This document shows positions 12,315 to 24,430 of a stretch of DNA of 64,000 nucleotides, piece by piece. How positions within the stretch are numbered: the stretch's first letter is position 1; each line of letters starts with the position of its first letter. Source of the DNA: Torymus aiolomorphi (lineage: Eukaryota; Arthropoda; Insecta; Hymenoptera; Torymidae); assembly GCA_036365515.1 (NCBI GenBank), contig CM070877.1:115718321-115782320 (forward strand). The letters run 5' to 3'. The translations under genes and the position numbers were made by a program. Below the pieces are notes generated by a model that worked only from the letters and a program-made list of their open reading frames with translations, ran no database searches and had not been told where the DNA came from.

Positions 12315-12600
12315 ATATCGTCGGCTGGATGCAAGATCGCCCTATCTCAGCGTACGGTTGAAGAACGCACTATCTCGACGCCCGGTTGAAGAAAGCCCTA
12401 TCTCGACGCCCGGTTCAAGAACGCCCTATCTCGGTGTCCGGTTGAAGAACGCCCTATCTCAGCGCCGGATTCAAGAACGCCCTATCTCAAATGCGATTTT
12501 TGTTTCTCAAATTTTGTAGTGGTAGCACTGCGCGGTTTTAAAATACGGCTTTTATAGGCATTATACGTGCGTCTAAAATTCTGAAAAAAATCAGAATTGC
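12315..12600. repeat. Single arm of a fold-back element with 28-bp repeats
   Basis: Starting at TATCGTCGGCTGG, six units of 28 bases follow, each containing GCCCTATCTCG and a GAAGAAC or CAAGAAC step (12330-12490). The tail AAATTTTGTAGTGGTAGCAC is nearly the same as the tail of the arms of the element at 12893-13808, so they belong to the same family. The matching inverted arm is absent here, so this is a half element. Confidence 0.7.
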
Positions 12601-12892
12601 TTATTTAACATTGCCTTTGCTTTGTAATAAAAATTTATATCTTTAAATGAATTAGACTCAACATTATAGTTGATCTAATTATTTTTTACAGCTATGTCTA
12701 TAGGCATACATATATCCCAGGCGGAAATAACTTTTACGTAAAACTGTCAATCAGTAAAAGCAAATAAATGCTAATAACAAATAATAAAAGTATTATTATT
12801 TAATGCACATAACTGCCATTTTTGATAGTTAATTATTTTGATAGTTAATTATATCAATTATTATCATAAAATACAATATCATTTATATTAAA
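12601..12892. other. AT-rich spacer
   Basis: AT-rich DNA with short TAATTATT repeats between two fold-back elements. No gene recognised. Confidence 0.4.
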
Positions 12893-13808
12893 TATCGACG
12901 GCTGAGCCGAAGAACCACGTATTTCGGCGGCGCGTTCAAAAACCACGTATTTTAGGGATGCGTTGAAGAACCACGTATTTGAGCGAAGCGTTGAAGAACC
13001 ACATATCTCGTCGAAGCGTTCAAAAACCACGTATTTCACAGGTTATTTTTTTTCTTGAAATTTTGTAGTGGTGTCACTGCATCGTTTAAAGATTAACTAT
13101 ATGGCATACGCATTGCGCAAAAACATTGTACACACACACACACGCACACACACACACACACGCAGGCACGCACATATAGGAAGGGATTTCACATAATTTA
13201 TTAAATATTTTTATAATAATAATTATTTGTTATCGCAATAATTCCCTATTTTATTTTTACAAAATAATACAACTTTCTTCGTACAAAAAAATAATTTTTA
13301 TTTAACATTTAACTTATTTAATACATATTTATTTTTATCAAACTAAATAACACTTTCTTTTGATAAAACTAAAATATAAAACTTTTTCACATTAAACTAA
13401 AGCAATTTTTATTTCTTTTATAGAAAGAAACTTTTATTAAATAAATTTAATGTGAAAATATTTTATATTTTAGTTTTATAAAAAGGAACTTATATTAAAT
13501 TAGTTATAAAAAAAGTATTATTTAGTTTCATAAAAATAAATACGTATTAAATAAGCTAAATGTAAAATAAGTATTATTTTTTTGTACGGAGAAAGTTGTA
13601 TTATTTTGTATTTTAAACGATGCAGTGCTACCACTACAAATTTTCAAGAAAAAAAATGAGCTGTGGAATACGTGGTTTTTGAACGCTTCGTCGAGATACG
13701 TGGTTCTTCAACGCTTCGCTCAAATACGTGGTTCTTCAACGCACCCCGAAATACGTGGTTTTTGAACGCGCCGCCGAAATACGTGGTTCTTCCGCTCAGC
13801 CGTCGATA
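12893..13808. mobile_element. Fold-back element A with 28-bp repeat arms
   Basis: A 916-bp palindrome. The ends read TATCGACGGCTGAGC and GCTCAGCCGTCGATA. Each arm has about 4.5 tandem units of exactly 28 bases carrying GAACCACGTATTT, then the tail AAATTTTGTAGTGGTGTCAC. The arms are near-perfect complements over ~190 bases. The AT-rich centre (13130-13620) contains a CA microsatellite and its own inverted TTATTTAACATTTA-type sequences. No coding capacity, so it would depend on enzymes in trans. It is flanked by TA/ATA. Confidence 0.85.
13133..13175. repeat. CA microsatellite
   Basis: Interrupted (CA)n tract with CG interruptions inside the loop of fold-back element A. Confidence 0.9.
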
Positions 13809-14339
13809 TATAATGAAATTTATAAAGGAAATAATATATTAAATTTAAAAATATATATTTTTGGTTTTTGATTTTGTTATTTTATGCAAACCATTTAAAA
13901 ATGGGAAAGCACAAAACTAAATTTAAATAATTACTTATTCAGATAGTCACTGCTTTCTAGCTAGTATAAAATAAAATTTATATTTAGTTATTAACAATTG
14001 TATGAATAATTTATGTCCGCCTAAGATATTTTTTACATTTTCCACTTTTAAACTGTGTTTGTGCTGCGCGCGCATCTTGTTCACGCAGTTTCAGTTGTTC
14101 AGATGGTAAACATTATATTGTTGTTGGGCTGGTTTTGAAAATCTGCTGGGAATAAGGAATTCTAGTAATTTCTTTTTCGTTCATTTCAGTCAGAGTTAAT
14201 AGGATAATATTAAGTAATTCGTTAAAAAAAATATAATTTAATATGAGAATCATTATCATTATCCACACCGCCTTCCACTCGTACTCACGAGCCCCAGGAC
14301 AATCCCTACACTCAACGGAGACTGCCACAACAGCGACGT
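13809..14339. other. AT-rich spacer
   Basis: No gene recognised. The minus-strand frame at 14113-14352 is low in codon structure and extends into the tandem array. Confidence 0.4.
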
Positions 14340-15000
14340 GTACATGCGTCATTGTTGAGGCCGACTCCTGGAGGAACTGTGACCTTAAGTGACGTGCTCA
14401 CGCGTACTTAGGCGAACACGAACCGCCCCTTTATACCGATCTTTGGAATACCGGAACAGGCACTGTGGCTACCCTCGTGCACACGCGAGGTAGACGCAGG
14501 GCGTGTACCTGGTGCCGCTGTAACCTTAAGAGACGTGTTCACGCGTACTTAAGGGGAACACGGACCGCCCTTTTATACCGATACGTGGAATACCGGTACA
14601 TGCACTGTTGCTACCCTCGTGCACACGCGATGTAGACACAGGGCGTGTACCTGGTACCGCTGTAACCTTAAGAGACGTGTTCACGCGCACTTAAGGGGAA
14701 CACGGACCGCCCCTTTACACCGATCCTTGGAATACAGGAACAGGCACTGTTACTACCCTCGTGCACACGCGAGGTAGACACAGGGCGTGTACCTGGTGCC
14801 GCTGTAACCTTAAGAGACGTGTTCACGCGTACTTAATGGGAACACGGACCGCTCCTACCCCGCTCTTTGGAATAACGAAACAGGCACTGCTGTTACCCTC
14901 GTGCACACGCGAGGTAGACACAGGGCGTGTGGTGCCGCTGTAACCTTAAGAGACGTGTTCACGCCTACTGAAGGGAACACGAACCACGCAACTCAGCCTA
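14340..15000. repeat. 142-bp GC-richer tandem array, five units
   Basis: The landmark ACCTTAAG recurs at 14382, 14523, 14665, 14807 and 14943, giving a period of 141-142 bases with a shorter last unit. Each unit holds GACGTGTTCACGCGTACTTA, a GGAACACGGACCGCCC segment and CTCGTGCACACGCGAGGTAG. The array is richer in G+C than its surroundings. It has no consistent reading frame, since the period is not a multiple of three throughout. Confidence 0.85.
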
Positions 15001-15973
15001 GACGGCGGAACGGGAACCCCTCGTTCTGTCGCGGCCCGCGGTGACACCTTATTACGACCGACTCACCGACTCGACGGACATGCGTTAACTCGTTTTGCGT
15101 ACCCGTAGCCCTCCTGCGAGGGGGCGCAACCTGCGTTAGTAATATAAGGACTTCGGATTTGGCTCGACGCCGTAGTAAGCCTGTTTGTCTTTGCTTTTAT
15201 GTTTCAGGTGCGAACTAGGACCACACTACTTTTAATTGGCCCTTCTGACATCATCTATTTTCATTGTTAATTAGATTTATAACCTATTCAATAAATTCAT
15301 TTGTTTATTTTTTACATTATCTACCTATTGATTTGTTATTAAGCCACCTGACACTCCCAATTCCCCCTCTATATACTGGTAAATTCCTGAGCGTTCGGCA
15401 GGGAAGCGGAGATACCGTTGCAGCTTTAAATAAAGGTTTTCTACTTCTCAAAAAACCATGTACTCTTGCATATAGCTCAGCTAGTAGTCAAATATAACAA
15501 AAAGAAAATATATTGCCAGAAACGTATTTTAAGATCGACTTTTGCACCATTAAGCACGAAAATTATTTTTCCTAAGGCATATCGAAAATTACTTTCGTGT
15601 GAGTCACATATATGAATTCCTCGTGTGGGCCATTTTAGTAAAAAATTATGTATATTTATTTATAAAAATATATTTTTTCGTAGCTCGATTCAGCTCCATT
15701 TCAAGTAGCTCATTATACCGTTCTGGATTCTCAGCCATGCACCCTTTTACCCTTTCATCATCTCAAATACGTTTTGAGTTTGATTTCGAGCTCACTATAT
15801 TTTTACGAAAAGTAGTATAAAACTATATTTATAATAAAAAAAAAGGATGATAATAAATTCAGTTTTATATAAAATAATAGTGAAAGTAGAAAAGTTTCTT
15901 GGATATCGACAATTTATGATTCATTCACTTAGCATGTAGATTGTGCTCTATAGTGTCTTATCAAACCATTGCA
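15001..15973. other. Intergenic DNA, nothing recognised
   Basis: The first 200 bases are moderately GC-rich (…GTGACACCTTATTACGACC…), and the rest is AT-rich. Short open frames at 15264-15497 and 15599-15820 lack similarity to any family I recognise. Confidence 0.4.
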
Positions 15974-16788
15974 TATCGACGGCTGAGCGGAGGATCATGC
16001 CATCTTGGCGCGATGGCGAAGAAGATGCCATCCCCTACTGAAAAATCTCACGTGAGATCTCAGGTGAGAACTCACATGAGATCTCACGTAAGATCTCACG
16101 CCAAAATCTCATCTGAAATTCTGGCCCGCGAGCTGGCAAAATCCCTTTAATGATAAAAAATCAGTTTTTGGGAATTAGAAGTCACCCATTAGGTTACGCC
16201 CCCCCCCCCCCCCCAGATAAGTTCAAAAATCTATGTTTTGAAGCGATTTAGCCATTTTTTACATTTTTAGAAATTTTACACATGAGATCTCACGTGAGAC
16301 GTCACGTGGAATCTCATGTTTCAAATTTCTCACGTGAAATCTCAAGTGAGATCTCACATGAGATCTCATGTGTAAAATTTCTAAAAATGTAAAAAATGGT
16401 TAAATCGCTTCAAAACATAGATTTTTGAACTTATCTGGGGGGGGTGGCGTAACCTAATGGGTGACTTCTAATTCCCAAAAACTGATTTTTTATCATTAAA
16501 GGGATTTTGCCAGCTCGCGGACCAGAATTTCAGATGAGATTTTGGCGTGAGTTCTCACCTGAGATCTCACGTGAGGTTTTTCAGTAGGGTCTCGATGCGA
16601 CGATGAAGAAGATGCCATCTCGCAGGGCGTCTCATTTTTCACGCACTTTTTAAATGCACGTAATTTTGTAGAGAATCGACCGATTTGAACGATTCTGTGC
16701 AAAGTTACGAGCATTTGAAAAATGCGGAAAATGGGATCTTCTTCGCCGTCGCTCCGAGATGGCACGATCCTCCGCTCAGCCGTCGATT
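15974..16788. mobile_element. Fold-back element B with GAGATCTCAC-type core
   Basis: The ends are TATCGACGGCTGAGCGGAGG and its inverse ending GTCGA at 16786. The outer arms carry 28-bp units containing GAAGAAGATGCCATC (16018 and 16600), as in the sister elements. The middle (about 16090-16545) is a second palindrome made of short self-complementary steps such as CACGTGAGATCTCA repeated many times, flanked by complementary poly-C (16200) and poly-G (16437) tracts. A short segment at 16665-16725 (GAACGATTCTGTGCAAAG) matches the centres of elements C and D. Noncoding. Confidence 0.85.
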
Positions 16789-17199
16789 TATGACTGATTC
16801 CAAATTTAGCAAGTTAACAATTATTTTATTTCTTAATTAGTTTGAAATAAACATATAAAGCCAAAGATTTCTATGTTTTATTTAAATTGACCAAACGATT
16901 TGGAAAAGCTTCTAAAAGATCAAAAAATTAATTATTTTTGTAGTTATTGTGTATGAATTACTGTTTTCAATTACCTTGAAAATAAACATTTTACATACTA
17001 AAATTTCGGTAATGAAAAAATACGTTAATTGGCAAGACTCATAAACAAACTTAAGCAATATTAAATTATGCGAATTATAAATTAATGTAAGAAATAGAAA
17101 AGGATAAAGCTTGAGGAAGCCCGTGTCAATGAATTGGCAATGGTTCATAAAATAACAAATGATAATGATAATAATAATAAGGTTTAATAGTGTATTAAC

Positions 17200-17313
17200 C
17201 TGTATGTCATGAATTTCTTCATTTGAAGTAGCCATTACTTCTTCATGTACGTACTGATTACTAGGCGCAAGTGCTTCTTGCTCTTGGCATAATGCATCAT
17301 ATACAGCTAATGT
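17200..17313 (-). CDS. Isolated possible exon of unknown gene
   Basis: A 114-base stretch reads as 38 uninterrupted codons (TLAVYDALCQEQEALAPSN … ATSNEEIHDIQ). It is bounded by TATTAG on the 5' side and CAG|GTTAAT on the 3' side, as expected for an internal exon in phase 0-0. The acidic, glutamine-rich peptide is not one I recognise. It lies 1.7 kb beyond the end of the broken RME-8 copy on the same strand, but I see no RME-8 similarity. It could belong to another duplicated gene fragment or be a chance frame. Confidence 0.35.
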
Positions 17314-18974
17314 CTAATAAAAATATAAATTTGAAAAATTTAGCGTTAAAACATTTATAATCATATCAATATATTCAGGGGTAGAACATAAATTTTATTT
17401 TTTTTTAATACCAGAAAATATAACACTAACATGAAATATTTAAATAATTGTCCATGCATATCGTATTGATATCTGAGAATATAAATAAACTAGTATCCAA
17501 AGTCTGGCGCAGCTTAACTGAAAATCTTAATTCAAGTGTTATTTCATTTCACAGTTATACTAAAAACTATACTCACATTAACCAATTTTATCTGATATCT
17601 CACCAGATATTTTTTACTAATGACTATTGAATTTTAATTGATTTCATTTTTTTTATTCTGAGTAGCTAAGACATTAAATTAAATAAACATAATTATTAAC
17701 AAAAGTTTTTATCATAGCTTAGCATACATTTTGCACTAAATAATTAAAACATAATTTCAGTTTTTTAAAATCTATCTGAAAAAATTAAGATCAATATTAT
17801 GAGTAGCAAAAATTGCAAATATATACATGCCGTTGTACGCTCAAGAAAAAGAAAATATATGAATTAAAAAAGATAATATAATATTCCTCTATGCATTGTC
17901 AGCAATTCATTATTGAAGATTTTGAATGATGGTTATTCATTTAATTTTATTCAGAAAGTGATTCTGAATAACTGAAAACCAGCGACGAAATAAGACTGAC
18001 AGCTACTGAAAAAAAAAACAAAGCAGCACCAAAGAGGCAAATTATGTAATTATATTTGTTTTTAAATAATTTTCATTTTATACAATACCTATACTTTACA
18101 ACTAAATAGTTTTGCTTTGTTTCCGCCAGCAACTCTTGGACCAAGCATCCATCAGCCTCAACGAATATGACAGTTGAGGTAAAAAAGACCCCAATTAAAG
18201 AAAAATAATACAAAAGCCTTTCGAAATATTTAAAAAATATCAGAATTCTGAAATAAGTTAAATAAGTTTTTGACAACAAAGAAAATTGAATAAAAAAACA
18301 TCTGATCCTCAAAGACAGTCGTCTACAGTATAAAATAACCATAATAAACTTTTGATAAAAACCATGTCAGCACCTAAAAAAAGGACAATAATATCTGTAA
18401 GAAAGGTCACATTAGTTCAGTTTAGAAATAAAAAATTAAAGACAACTTTTTAAATGACTTAAAAAAAATTAATTTAATAATTAAAAGAAATGCTATTGTT
18501 TTTTAAAACTGCTAATAATATAATGAGCTGTTGTAATAATGGTCTCCTCTATACGCATTGTTTCTTGTTCATAAAAATGTATCTTGTGCATGGACATCAT
18601 TCACTTTTGAGCCAATATCAAGTATAATCTTCTGGTTGTGTTTATAAAAACTTGTTAAGTAAAATCTGAAAAACACAAAGTAAATTAACTAATTTGCCTT
18701 AGTAAGATCGCAAATTGTATCTTTGCAAAAGATAAATAAACAAAACAAAAAAAAAATTTATAAATCAAAGAAAAAATTATTTCACGACTAAATTTATTTA
18801 TAAAAAATCTCTTAATTAATATCTTTATAAAATATTAGAATTGTAAGCTATAATTATTATGTATAGTATAATATATTTAAACATGTTGAACATTTAAATA
18901 TTTAAAATGCATTCAAAGTTACCTGTAAACAGTTATTAACATTAAATAACTAATATGTGTAAATACATTACACA
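17314..18974. other. AT-rich intergenic DNA
   Basis: No gene recognised. The open frame at 18073-18342 (minus) is rich in Phe, Leu and Tyr, as expected from random AT-rich sequence. A weak splice-acceptor-like TGTTTTTCAG occurs on the minus strand near 18670 but leads into frames full of stops. Confidence 0.4.
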
Positions 18975-21268
18975 TATATGTACATTATATAAAGTGCCCT
19001 CAGCAAGAGCCAACTCTTGCATTGGGACAAAAACCTCTTGAGTACCTTCTTCAATGATGGCTCTCATAATAAGGCCGGCACCTTTAACTATGGCTAATAA
19101 TGGATGCTGAAACAACTTGAAAAGGGATCTCCCTCTCGTAGCCACCATTTCTAAAAGATTATCAAAATGTTTACCATCTGTTGTCTCACCATATGGGACA
19201 CATAAAGCAAAAGTTAGTAAATCCAACATTGCAGAGACTACTAATGCTCCTGTTCCGTGATTCTAAGTAGAGCAAATAAATCAATATGAGAACATGATTA
19301 ACATTAATTATTTTATCTAATGAAAAAATGACTCACCCCATGCCATCCACAATTCAAGTAAACTTTTAAAAAATTTATTATTACTCAGTAAGCTGCTCTT
19401 ATTTAATTATTCTTGTCTTAAATCACAGTCGTCATGCATCAGATGCATAAGAGCAAAAATTCAAACAATAGCTGCTTGAGTAACACTGCAATCTTGATGT
19501 TTACAACTTTGTTACCAATTGCTTCACAAAAACCAGCTAAATTAGTAAAAGCTGTAAAACCAACTTTACTAGCAACCAATCTTCTTAGAGCATGTAACTG
19601 TGCTTCAATTTCAGCTTCTATTTATAAATCCTTACTACAGCATTTAGTGCTCCAAGAATTAATTTGTCTTTATTTTCTGTAAAAAGACCCTGAAAAATAT
19701 TAAACATTATTTATGATTTATTTGTAAGCAAAAGTAATTGCTGTGAATGATTAACAAAAACATTAGCAACTCACATCTTGTGTAACTGAATACAAAAGGC
19801 CACTATAAGGAATATTTACATTAAACCTTTCTAAGATTTCTGCAAACGAACAAACGCTGGGTGGTTGTTGAATAAATTTAACATGTGAAATTTCAACTTC
19901 TCCATCAACTGGTAGACGTAAAGGTCCTAATCTTTTTCTACAAGCTATAGGATACATTTTGATATGCGCATCTCTATTACCAGATGCTCGAACACCATCT
20001 AGTAAAGAAGGTAGTAATGAATCTGTAAGTAGCTGTATAACTTCGCATCTGCCCATTAACATATTGTATTACAAATAATTGTGGATTCTGATTGTCACAA
20101 ACTAAAGCAATAATATCAGACAATGGCCTTAATGTGCAAACATTATAAATCTGTGGATCTCTTTCTAATAAACATATATCTAAATGCCTTGATGGAATTT
20201 TATGTACAGTACATTCAGAAACACTTGTAACATGTTCATCTCCGCTAAACTTTCCAAGTCTCTGAGCAACAAAATCATCAAATTTTATAGATTCTTTGGG
20301 TACTCTAATAATTATACCCACATTATTCATGGTAGTTTCTACTAATTTCTTCTTTATTTCATCTATATGCTGAGAAACAAATAAATGTAAGCGTCCAAAG
20401 CCCGCATAAACTATAACAAATCCATTACTATAATCTTTGACAGTTACAAGACGCACGAAGTCTTTGTAGCAATAGCTTGCTAGCACCACATTTATTGCTG
20501 GATCTAATTGATCACAGACTGTATCGATGCCCCGTACGAAGAAAAGCACAGCTTGCGTTTCATTATGGAGATTAACACAGAGAAAACTGAGTGGTGCTTT
20601 TCTTCGTACGGGGCCTCGGTATGGTGTAGTAACTTCTAGAACAATCGGTAATCTCTTATCTGACCAGTGATGTTTGTAAGCTGGAAACCTCTGCAAAAAT
20701 TAAAGTTTAAATCACATGTATGTTAAATAAAAAGTTGATAACTAAAACTGTGTTCATGTTGTATAATTATAATAAAATATTTTTAGATTTTAAATACTTA
20801 CCAAAATCTCCTTTGGTTTTTTTGGAAATTGGTTTCTGTATTTAAGAGCTTCTGTAAGTAAATGTGATCTATATTCAGAGATAAACTTCATGGTTTCAAT
20901 TTTTCTTTCTTTACGCATAGTTATACTGAATTCATGAGAACCAACTTGATTTTTATTGGTCGACTGAACACTGATAAAATCAGCATAATACTCCCGCTTA
21001 TTTGTGAATTCCAGAGTACTGGGATTGTATATAGTGATCCCCATGGATTCCAATGTAAAAAATCCATTTGTATATGTAATAATAGTAACAGTAATACATT
21101 ATTAAGCAAGGGATTTATCAAAATATCAAACAATAAAAACATAATGTGACTGATACTGGGACTGAAAAAAAGCTTATCTACAAGCTTTACAAGCTTACTT
21201 GCCCTTCCATGAGTGTATATAAGTAACCAGAAAGCAGGCGACATACTGGTTGTCCTTGTAGGCATCAT
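18975..21268 (-). pseudogene. Broken, intron-containing copy of DNAJC13/RME-8 N-terminal region
   Basis: Five exons match the start of DNAJC13 (RME-8), a large endosomal J-domain protein that recruits Hsc70 to sort cargo. Exon 1 (21199-21268) gives KDNQ..VACFLVT…HSWKGK out of frame with the ATG. Exon 2 (20802-21076) gives MGITIYNPSTLEFTN. Exon 3 (19775-20690) gives YSNGFVIVYAGFGRLHLF, KFSGDEHVTS, LLDGVRASGNRD and VPYSGLLYSVTQD. Exon 4 (19337-19689) gives [11 protein letters not shown]. Exon 5 (~18990-19262) gives [13 protein letters not shown] and [17 protein letters not shown]. Introns retain GT/AG ends, so this is a genomic and not a retro copy. Frameshifts occur after the ATG, near 21050, near 20030 and in exon 4; a stretch is missing near 20190; a hairpin MITE sits in exon 3. 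Similarity stops near 18990, long before the J domain, so only a fragment was copied. Confidence 0.8.
20523..20621. mobile_element. About 100-bp hairpin MITE inside RME-8 exon 3
   Basis: The arms GCCCCGTACGAAG… (20529-20549) and their perfect 21-base complement (20594-20614) enclose a 44-base loop. The insertion lies between codons corresponding to …LEVTTP and …QLDPAIN of RME-8 and is flanked by TA on both sides (CCATA / TACAGTC in the coding orientation). A relative with the same loop is at 30868-30962. No stop codon is created in the RME-8 frame by the insertion. Confidence 0.85.
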
Positions 21269-21851
21269 TGTTTCACGACGTGGTGCATTTATCGCCTCTA
21301 ACTACGATATACTTTAACGAACAGCTGGCGGTGTGAACTAGTAAATACATACTAGATACCATCAATCATCATCATGACGTCATGATTCATGACACATGAC
21401 ATGACTATTGCGGTTAAAAAACTAAATATTTCGCGGCAAATTTAAAATTTTATATTTAAGATATTTGTAAAATTTTCTCTACTTATTTGTAAATTGTGTT
21501 CTACCCCCTTTAAAAAAATGAATCTACTTATTATGTACTTATATACCTGTGCAGAAATATTGGGTCGATGATGAATACCATACCGATAAGCTGTACTTTT
21601 AGTTATCCCTATATCTGGATTTCTCACTAATAAACTTTATGTAAGTATATTTAATAATCTCACTAATAAACTTTATCGTGATTTTTCACTGATAAACTTG
21701 AAGTCAGATCAGTCTGAAGTAGTATATAAACATATATATAATAGTAATCTGTACGATTATATTTTTCATGAATATATTTGTTCACTTGTTTGTTGCTAAT
21801 ACGTATATGTGATGTGTTAACCAAAAGCTATACGAAAAAAAATCAAGAGAA
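21269..21851. other. Intergenic, possible original promoter side of the RME-8 copy
   Basis: Upstream of the RME-8 copy. It contains near-repeats of CACTAATAAACTTTAT (21625-21690). No gene recognised. Confidence 0.35.
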
Positions 21852-22110
21852 ATGAAGAGTAGAGAAGAGCTCCTGAATATTGATAACGAAAATTGTATTT
21901 TAGTGGAATTTGTAAAAGACAACAATATAGAAACAGGATTTAGCAGATGGTTAAATATTGACAGCAGAAATCTGAACCATATCATCGAGGAGAAGATTGT
22001 AGTTTATATAAATTGGCCAGATTGCGATATCAAATCGGCCAAATACCTTAAAAAGGATTTTAAAAAATCTAATTTTAAAATATATGCTGTCAGGATAATT
22101 GCATATGGTG
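21852..22110 (+). CDS. Possible first exon of an uncharacterised protein
   Basis: An ATG opens 86 codons (MKSREELLNIDNENCILVEF…) that end at GGTG|GTAAGAG, a strong 5' splice site. The pattern of a short hydrophobic strand (CILVEFV), a W residue (RWLNID), then W-P (INWPDCD), a lysine-rich helix and YAVRIIAYGG recalls the N-terminal exon of a class of insect proteins, often with BEN domains or derived from transposons, that start with LVEF…W…WP. The next exon was not found downstream, and this DNA is flanked by repeats. Function unknown. Confidence 0.4.
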
Positions 22111-22334
22111 GTAAGAGAATTTTTTTTTAAATATTAAACCTTTAAAAAAAAATAAACTTTAAAATAACCTTTTATAAATGAAAAAACTATATAGATATAT
22201 TTAAGAACTATATTCTAAAAACTATATATACATAACTATATATACTTCTATATTTTAAAAACTATATATACATTTTCACCATATTATCACTGATCATTAT
22301 TATTTTTTCATATTTCAAATATTCGCGCAATGTG

Positions 22335-22336
<2 letters not shown>

Positions 22337-22375
<39 letters not shown>
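22337..22375. repeat. TA microsatellite
   Basis: About 38 bases of uninterrupted (TA)n, followed by CGCCATC and a second shorter TA run near 22395. Confidence 0.9.
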
Positions 22376-22376
<1 letters not shown>

Positions 22377-22379
22377 CGC

Positions 22380-23866
22380 CATCTTTATACCTATATATAT
22401 ATACTTACAATGGCAAGGGTTCTGAGTGAGTAATCTGACCTTCTTCACGCAGCTGACTCCTGGCGTGACAACTGTTATCTGTCAACAGAAGCTTTGAGTT
22501 TGAGAGCTTGAGCTTGTGGAAGAGTTGACGATTTTTTCCCTTTGTAATCTCACTACGAGATTGTAATAGTTTATTAATTTTATTCATCTGATTCTGTCAA
22601 TGATTGAAATGTGAAATCTTGGATGTGAGATGAAATATGAGATTTTGAATGTTTTTCTTCATAGAAGTTACTGAAGTAGTGATTTCCTTTCGTGAAAGTC
22701 TGATTTGTGATAAATTGGTGCTGCGTACTTTTATGCTTCTGTTTTATGGTTTTTAGGAAGACTGAATTTTATAAAAAGCATAGATATAGTTACATTAATT
22801 TTTGAGTATTTTGCTACAGTAAATCGGCTGTTTCATTGTGGGGAATGTTGCAGTGGCTTGAGATCCATATGATAACGATTATTGTACCTTCTGATTTACA
22901 TGTTTATGGTATAGAAGTGATTTATTAATATCTAGAATCGAGTGATTAGTCCTCTTTGTTTTGATAGAAGATTAATTTTTATATTGCTTTTCAAGGGTCA
23001 GTAAATAATCGTAGCCTTATTCAGTTTTGGAGTTAGGGATTTTATGTGGTATAAATCCTATATGGCTAGAGCTTCAGCTGTGGAAAATGGATGTTTGAGT
23101 GGTAGTTTTATTGATATATTTGGTTGTTTGTACATGTAGTTTGGGGCAGCAGCAATGCTGACACGTACATCAGACGTCCCAGACACAGAGTGTTATCCTT
23201 GCAAATAGAGCTGCTGCTCTCTTTGGGAGTTCTGAGCTCTCAAAGTAAGAGAGTGGTTATCCTGTTGATAAGAGTAACAGTACTCTCAGTATTAGTGTTG
23301 CTGCTATACCAAACTTGAATGGGAATAAATTTGAAGATGAATGGGATCTAGCCCTATTTTTTTTTTAATTGTAGTGTAAACGGGTATTCTGAGGGTTGGG
23401 GTGGCATGGTATTAAATGTTGTTTTATGGGTATTTTATTATTTTTTACAACAACAAATGTATTAGAAAAAACGATGGTTTTCTGAAAATTGTTTGCTCTC
23501 AATGTTGCAAAGTCAAAAACTTCATTCATAGATGTGTGAACCATTGTTTTTTATTGTTAAATCCATAGCCAATAAGCATGTCAATTATAGTCTTGCCAGA
23601 GTTGCACACTTTATTTGAGCATCAAGATTTCAAGAATAATGTTGGCTGTAAATCATCTGTAATATAATGTGTGTTTGAAATCCTTGAAAGATGAGAAAAA
23701 TCCACTCGTTAATTGACGTGGGAGAGATCAGTACTCTATTATAATATATTTATTATTATAATAAAGACTTTTATTTAGTGTTGTCTTGTGAGAGAGGAAT
23801 AGGTATAGCTCTAGTTTCAGGATAATTTTCGTTGTGATATATAGGTAAGTCTCTACAACTTTTGAC
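22380..23866. other. Intergenic DNA, nothing recognised
   Basis: About 1.5 kb with more balanced base composition than the flanks and no frame I can assign. The minus-strand frame at 22405-22587 is short and unsupported. Confidence 0.35.
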
Positions 23867-24243
23867 TATTGTGAGAGTTTTTATTTTAAGTTTTTTATTG
23901 CTAATATAAGCATGGCCTGCGAAGCATATAAGCGAGACAGGGTGCAAAATCTTTAATTTTTACATAGAAAACCAGCAGTCCTATAATCTATATTAGTGTG
24001 CCATGCAAGCTGCAGTCTGGGGATGTACAGGACTGTCTAAAAAAGTTGCAAAATGAGCTTTTACTACTTTTTTAAACAGTCTTGTACATCCCCAGGCTGC
24101 AGCTTGCATGGAACACTAATATAGATTACAGGACTGGTTTTCTATGTAAAAATTAAAGATTTTGCACCCTGTCTCGTTTATATGCTTCGCAGGCCATGCT
24201 TATAGTAGCAATAAAAAACATAAAATAAAAACTCTCACAATAG
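23867..24243. mobile_element. 377-bp palindromic MITE
   Basis: Arms of ~175 bases are almost fully complementary around a ~20-base loop at 24045-24065. The termini read TTGTGAGAGTTTTTATTTTA and its inverse, each next to a TA dinucleotide, fitting a Tc1/mariner-type target. Noncoding. Confidence 0.8.
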
Positions 24244-24249
24244 CTCTGC

Positions 24250-24425
24250 TGGAAATAATTTGATGTGCCAAACCATGCCAGACTGTGGCAAACTATGCCC
24301 AATCGTGCCCAACTGTGCCAAACTATGCTATGCTGTGCTACATATGTGCCAATTCGAACATTTCGCAACAATTTAGCACGGTTTGGCACAGTTTGGCATA
24401 GTGTGGCATAGTGTAGCCCAGTGTT
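24250..24425. repeat. Degenerate TGCCAAACTATG repeats forming an inverted pair
   Basis: About seven variants of TGTGCCAAACTATGCC occur in direct order (24262-24355), then the inverse form GGTTTGGCACAGTTTGGC repeats (24378-24420). Together they form an imperfect hairpin adjacent to the MITE at 23867. Confidence 0.6.
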
Positions 24426-24430
24426 CCATT

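Noticed and set aside
12330..12490. Regular 28-bp repeats suggesting a CRISPR array
   Set aside because: Units are directly adjacent without spacers, in a eukaryotic palindromic element, and no cas gene is present.
22405..22587. 60-residue minus-strand frame near the TA microsatellite
   Set aside because: No splice signals, family resemblance or conserved motif.
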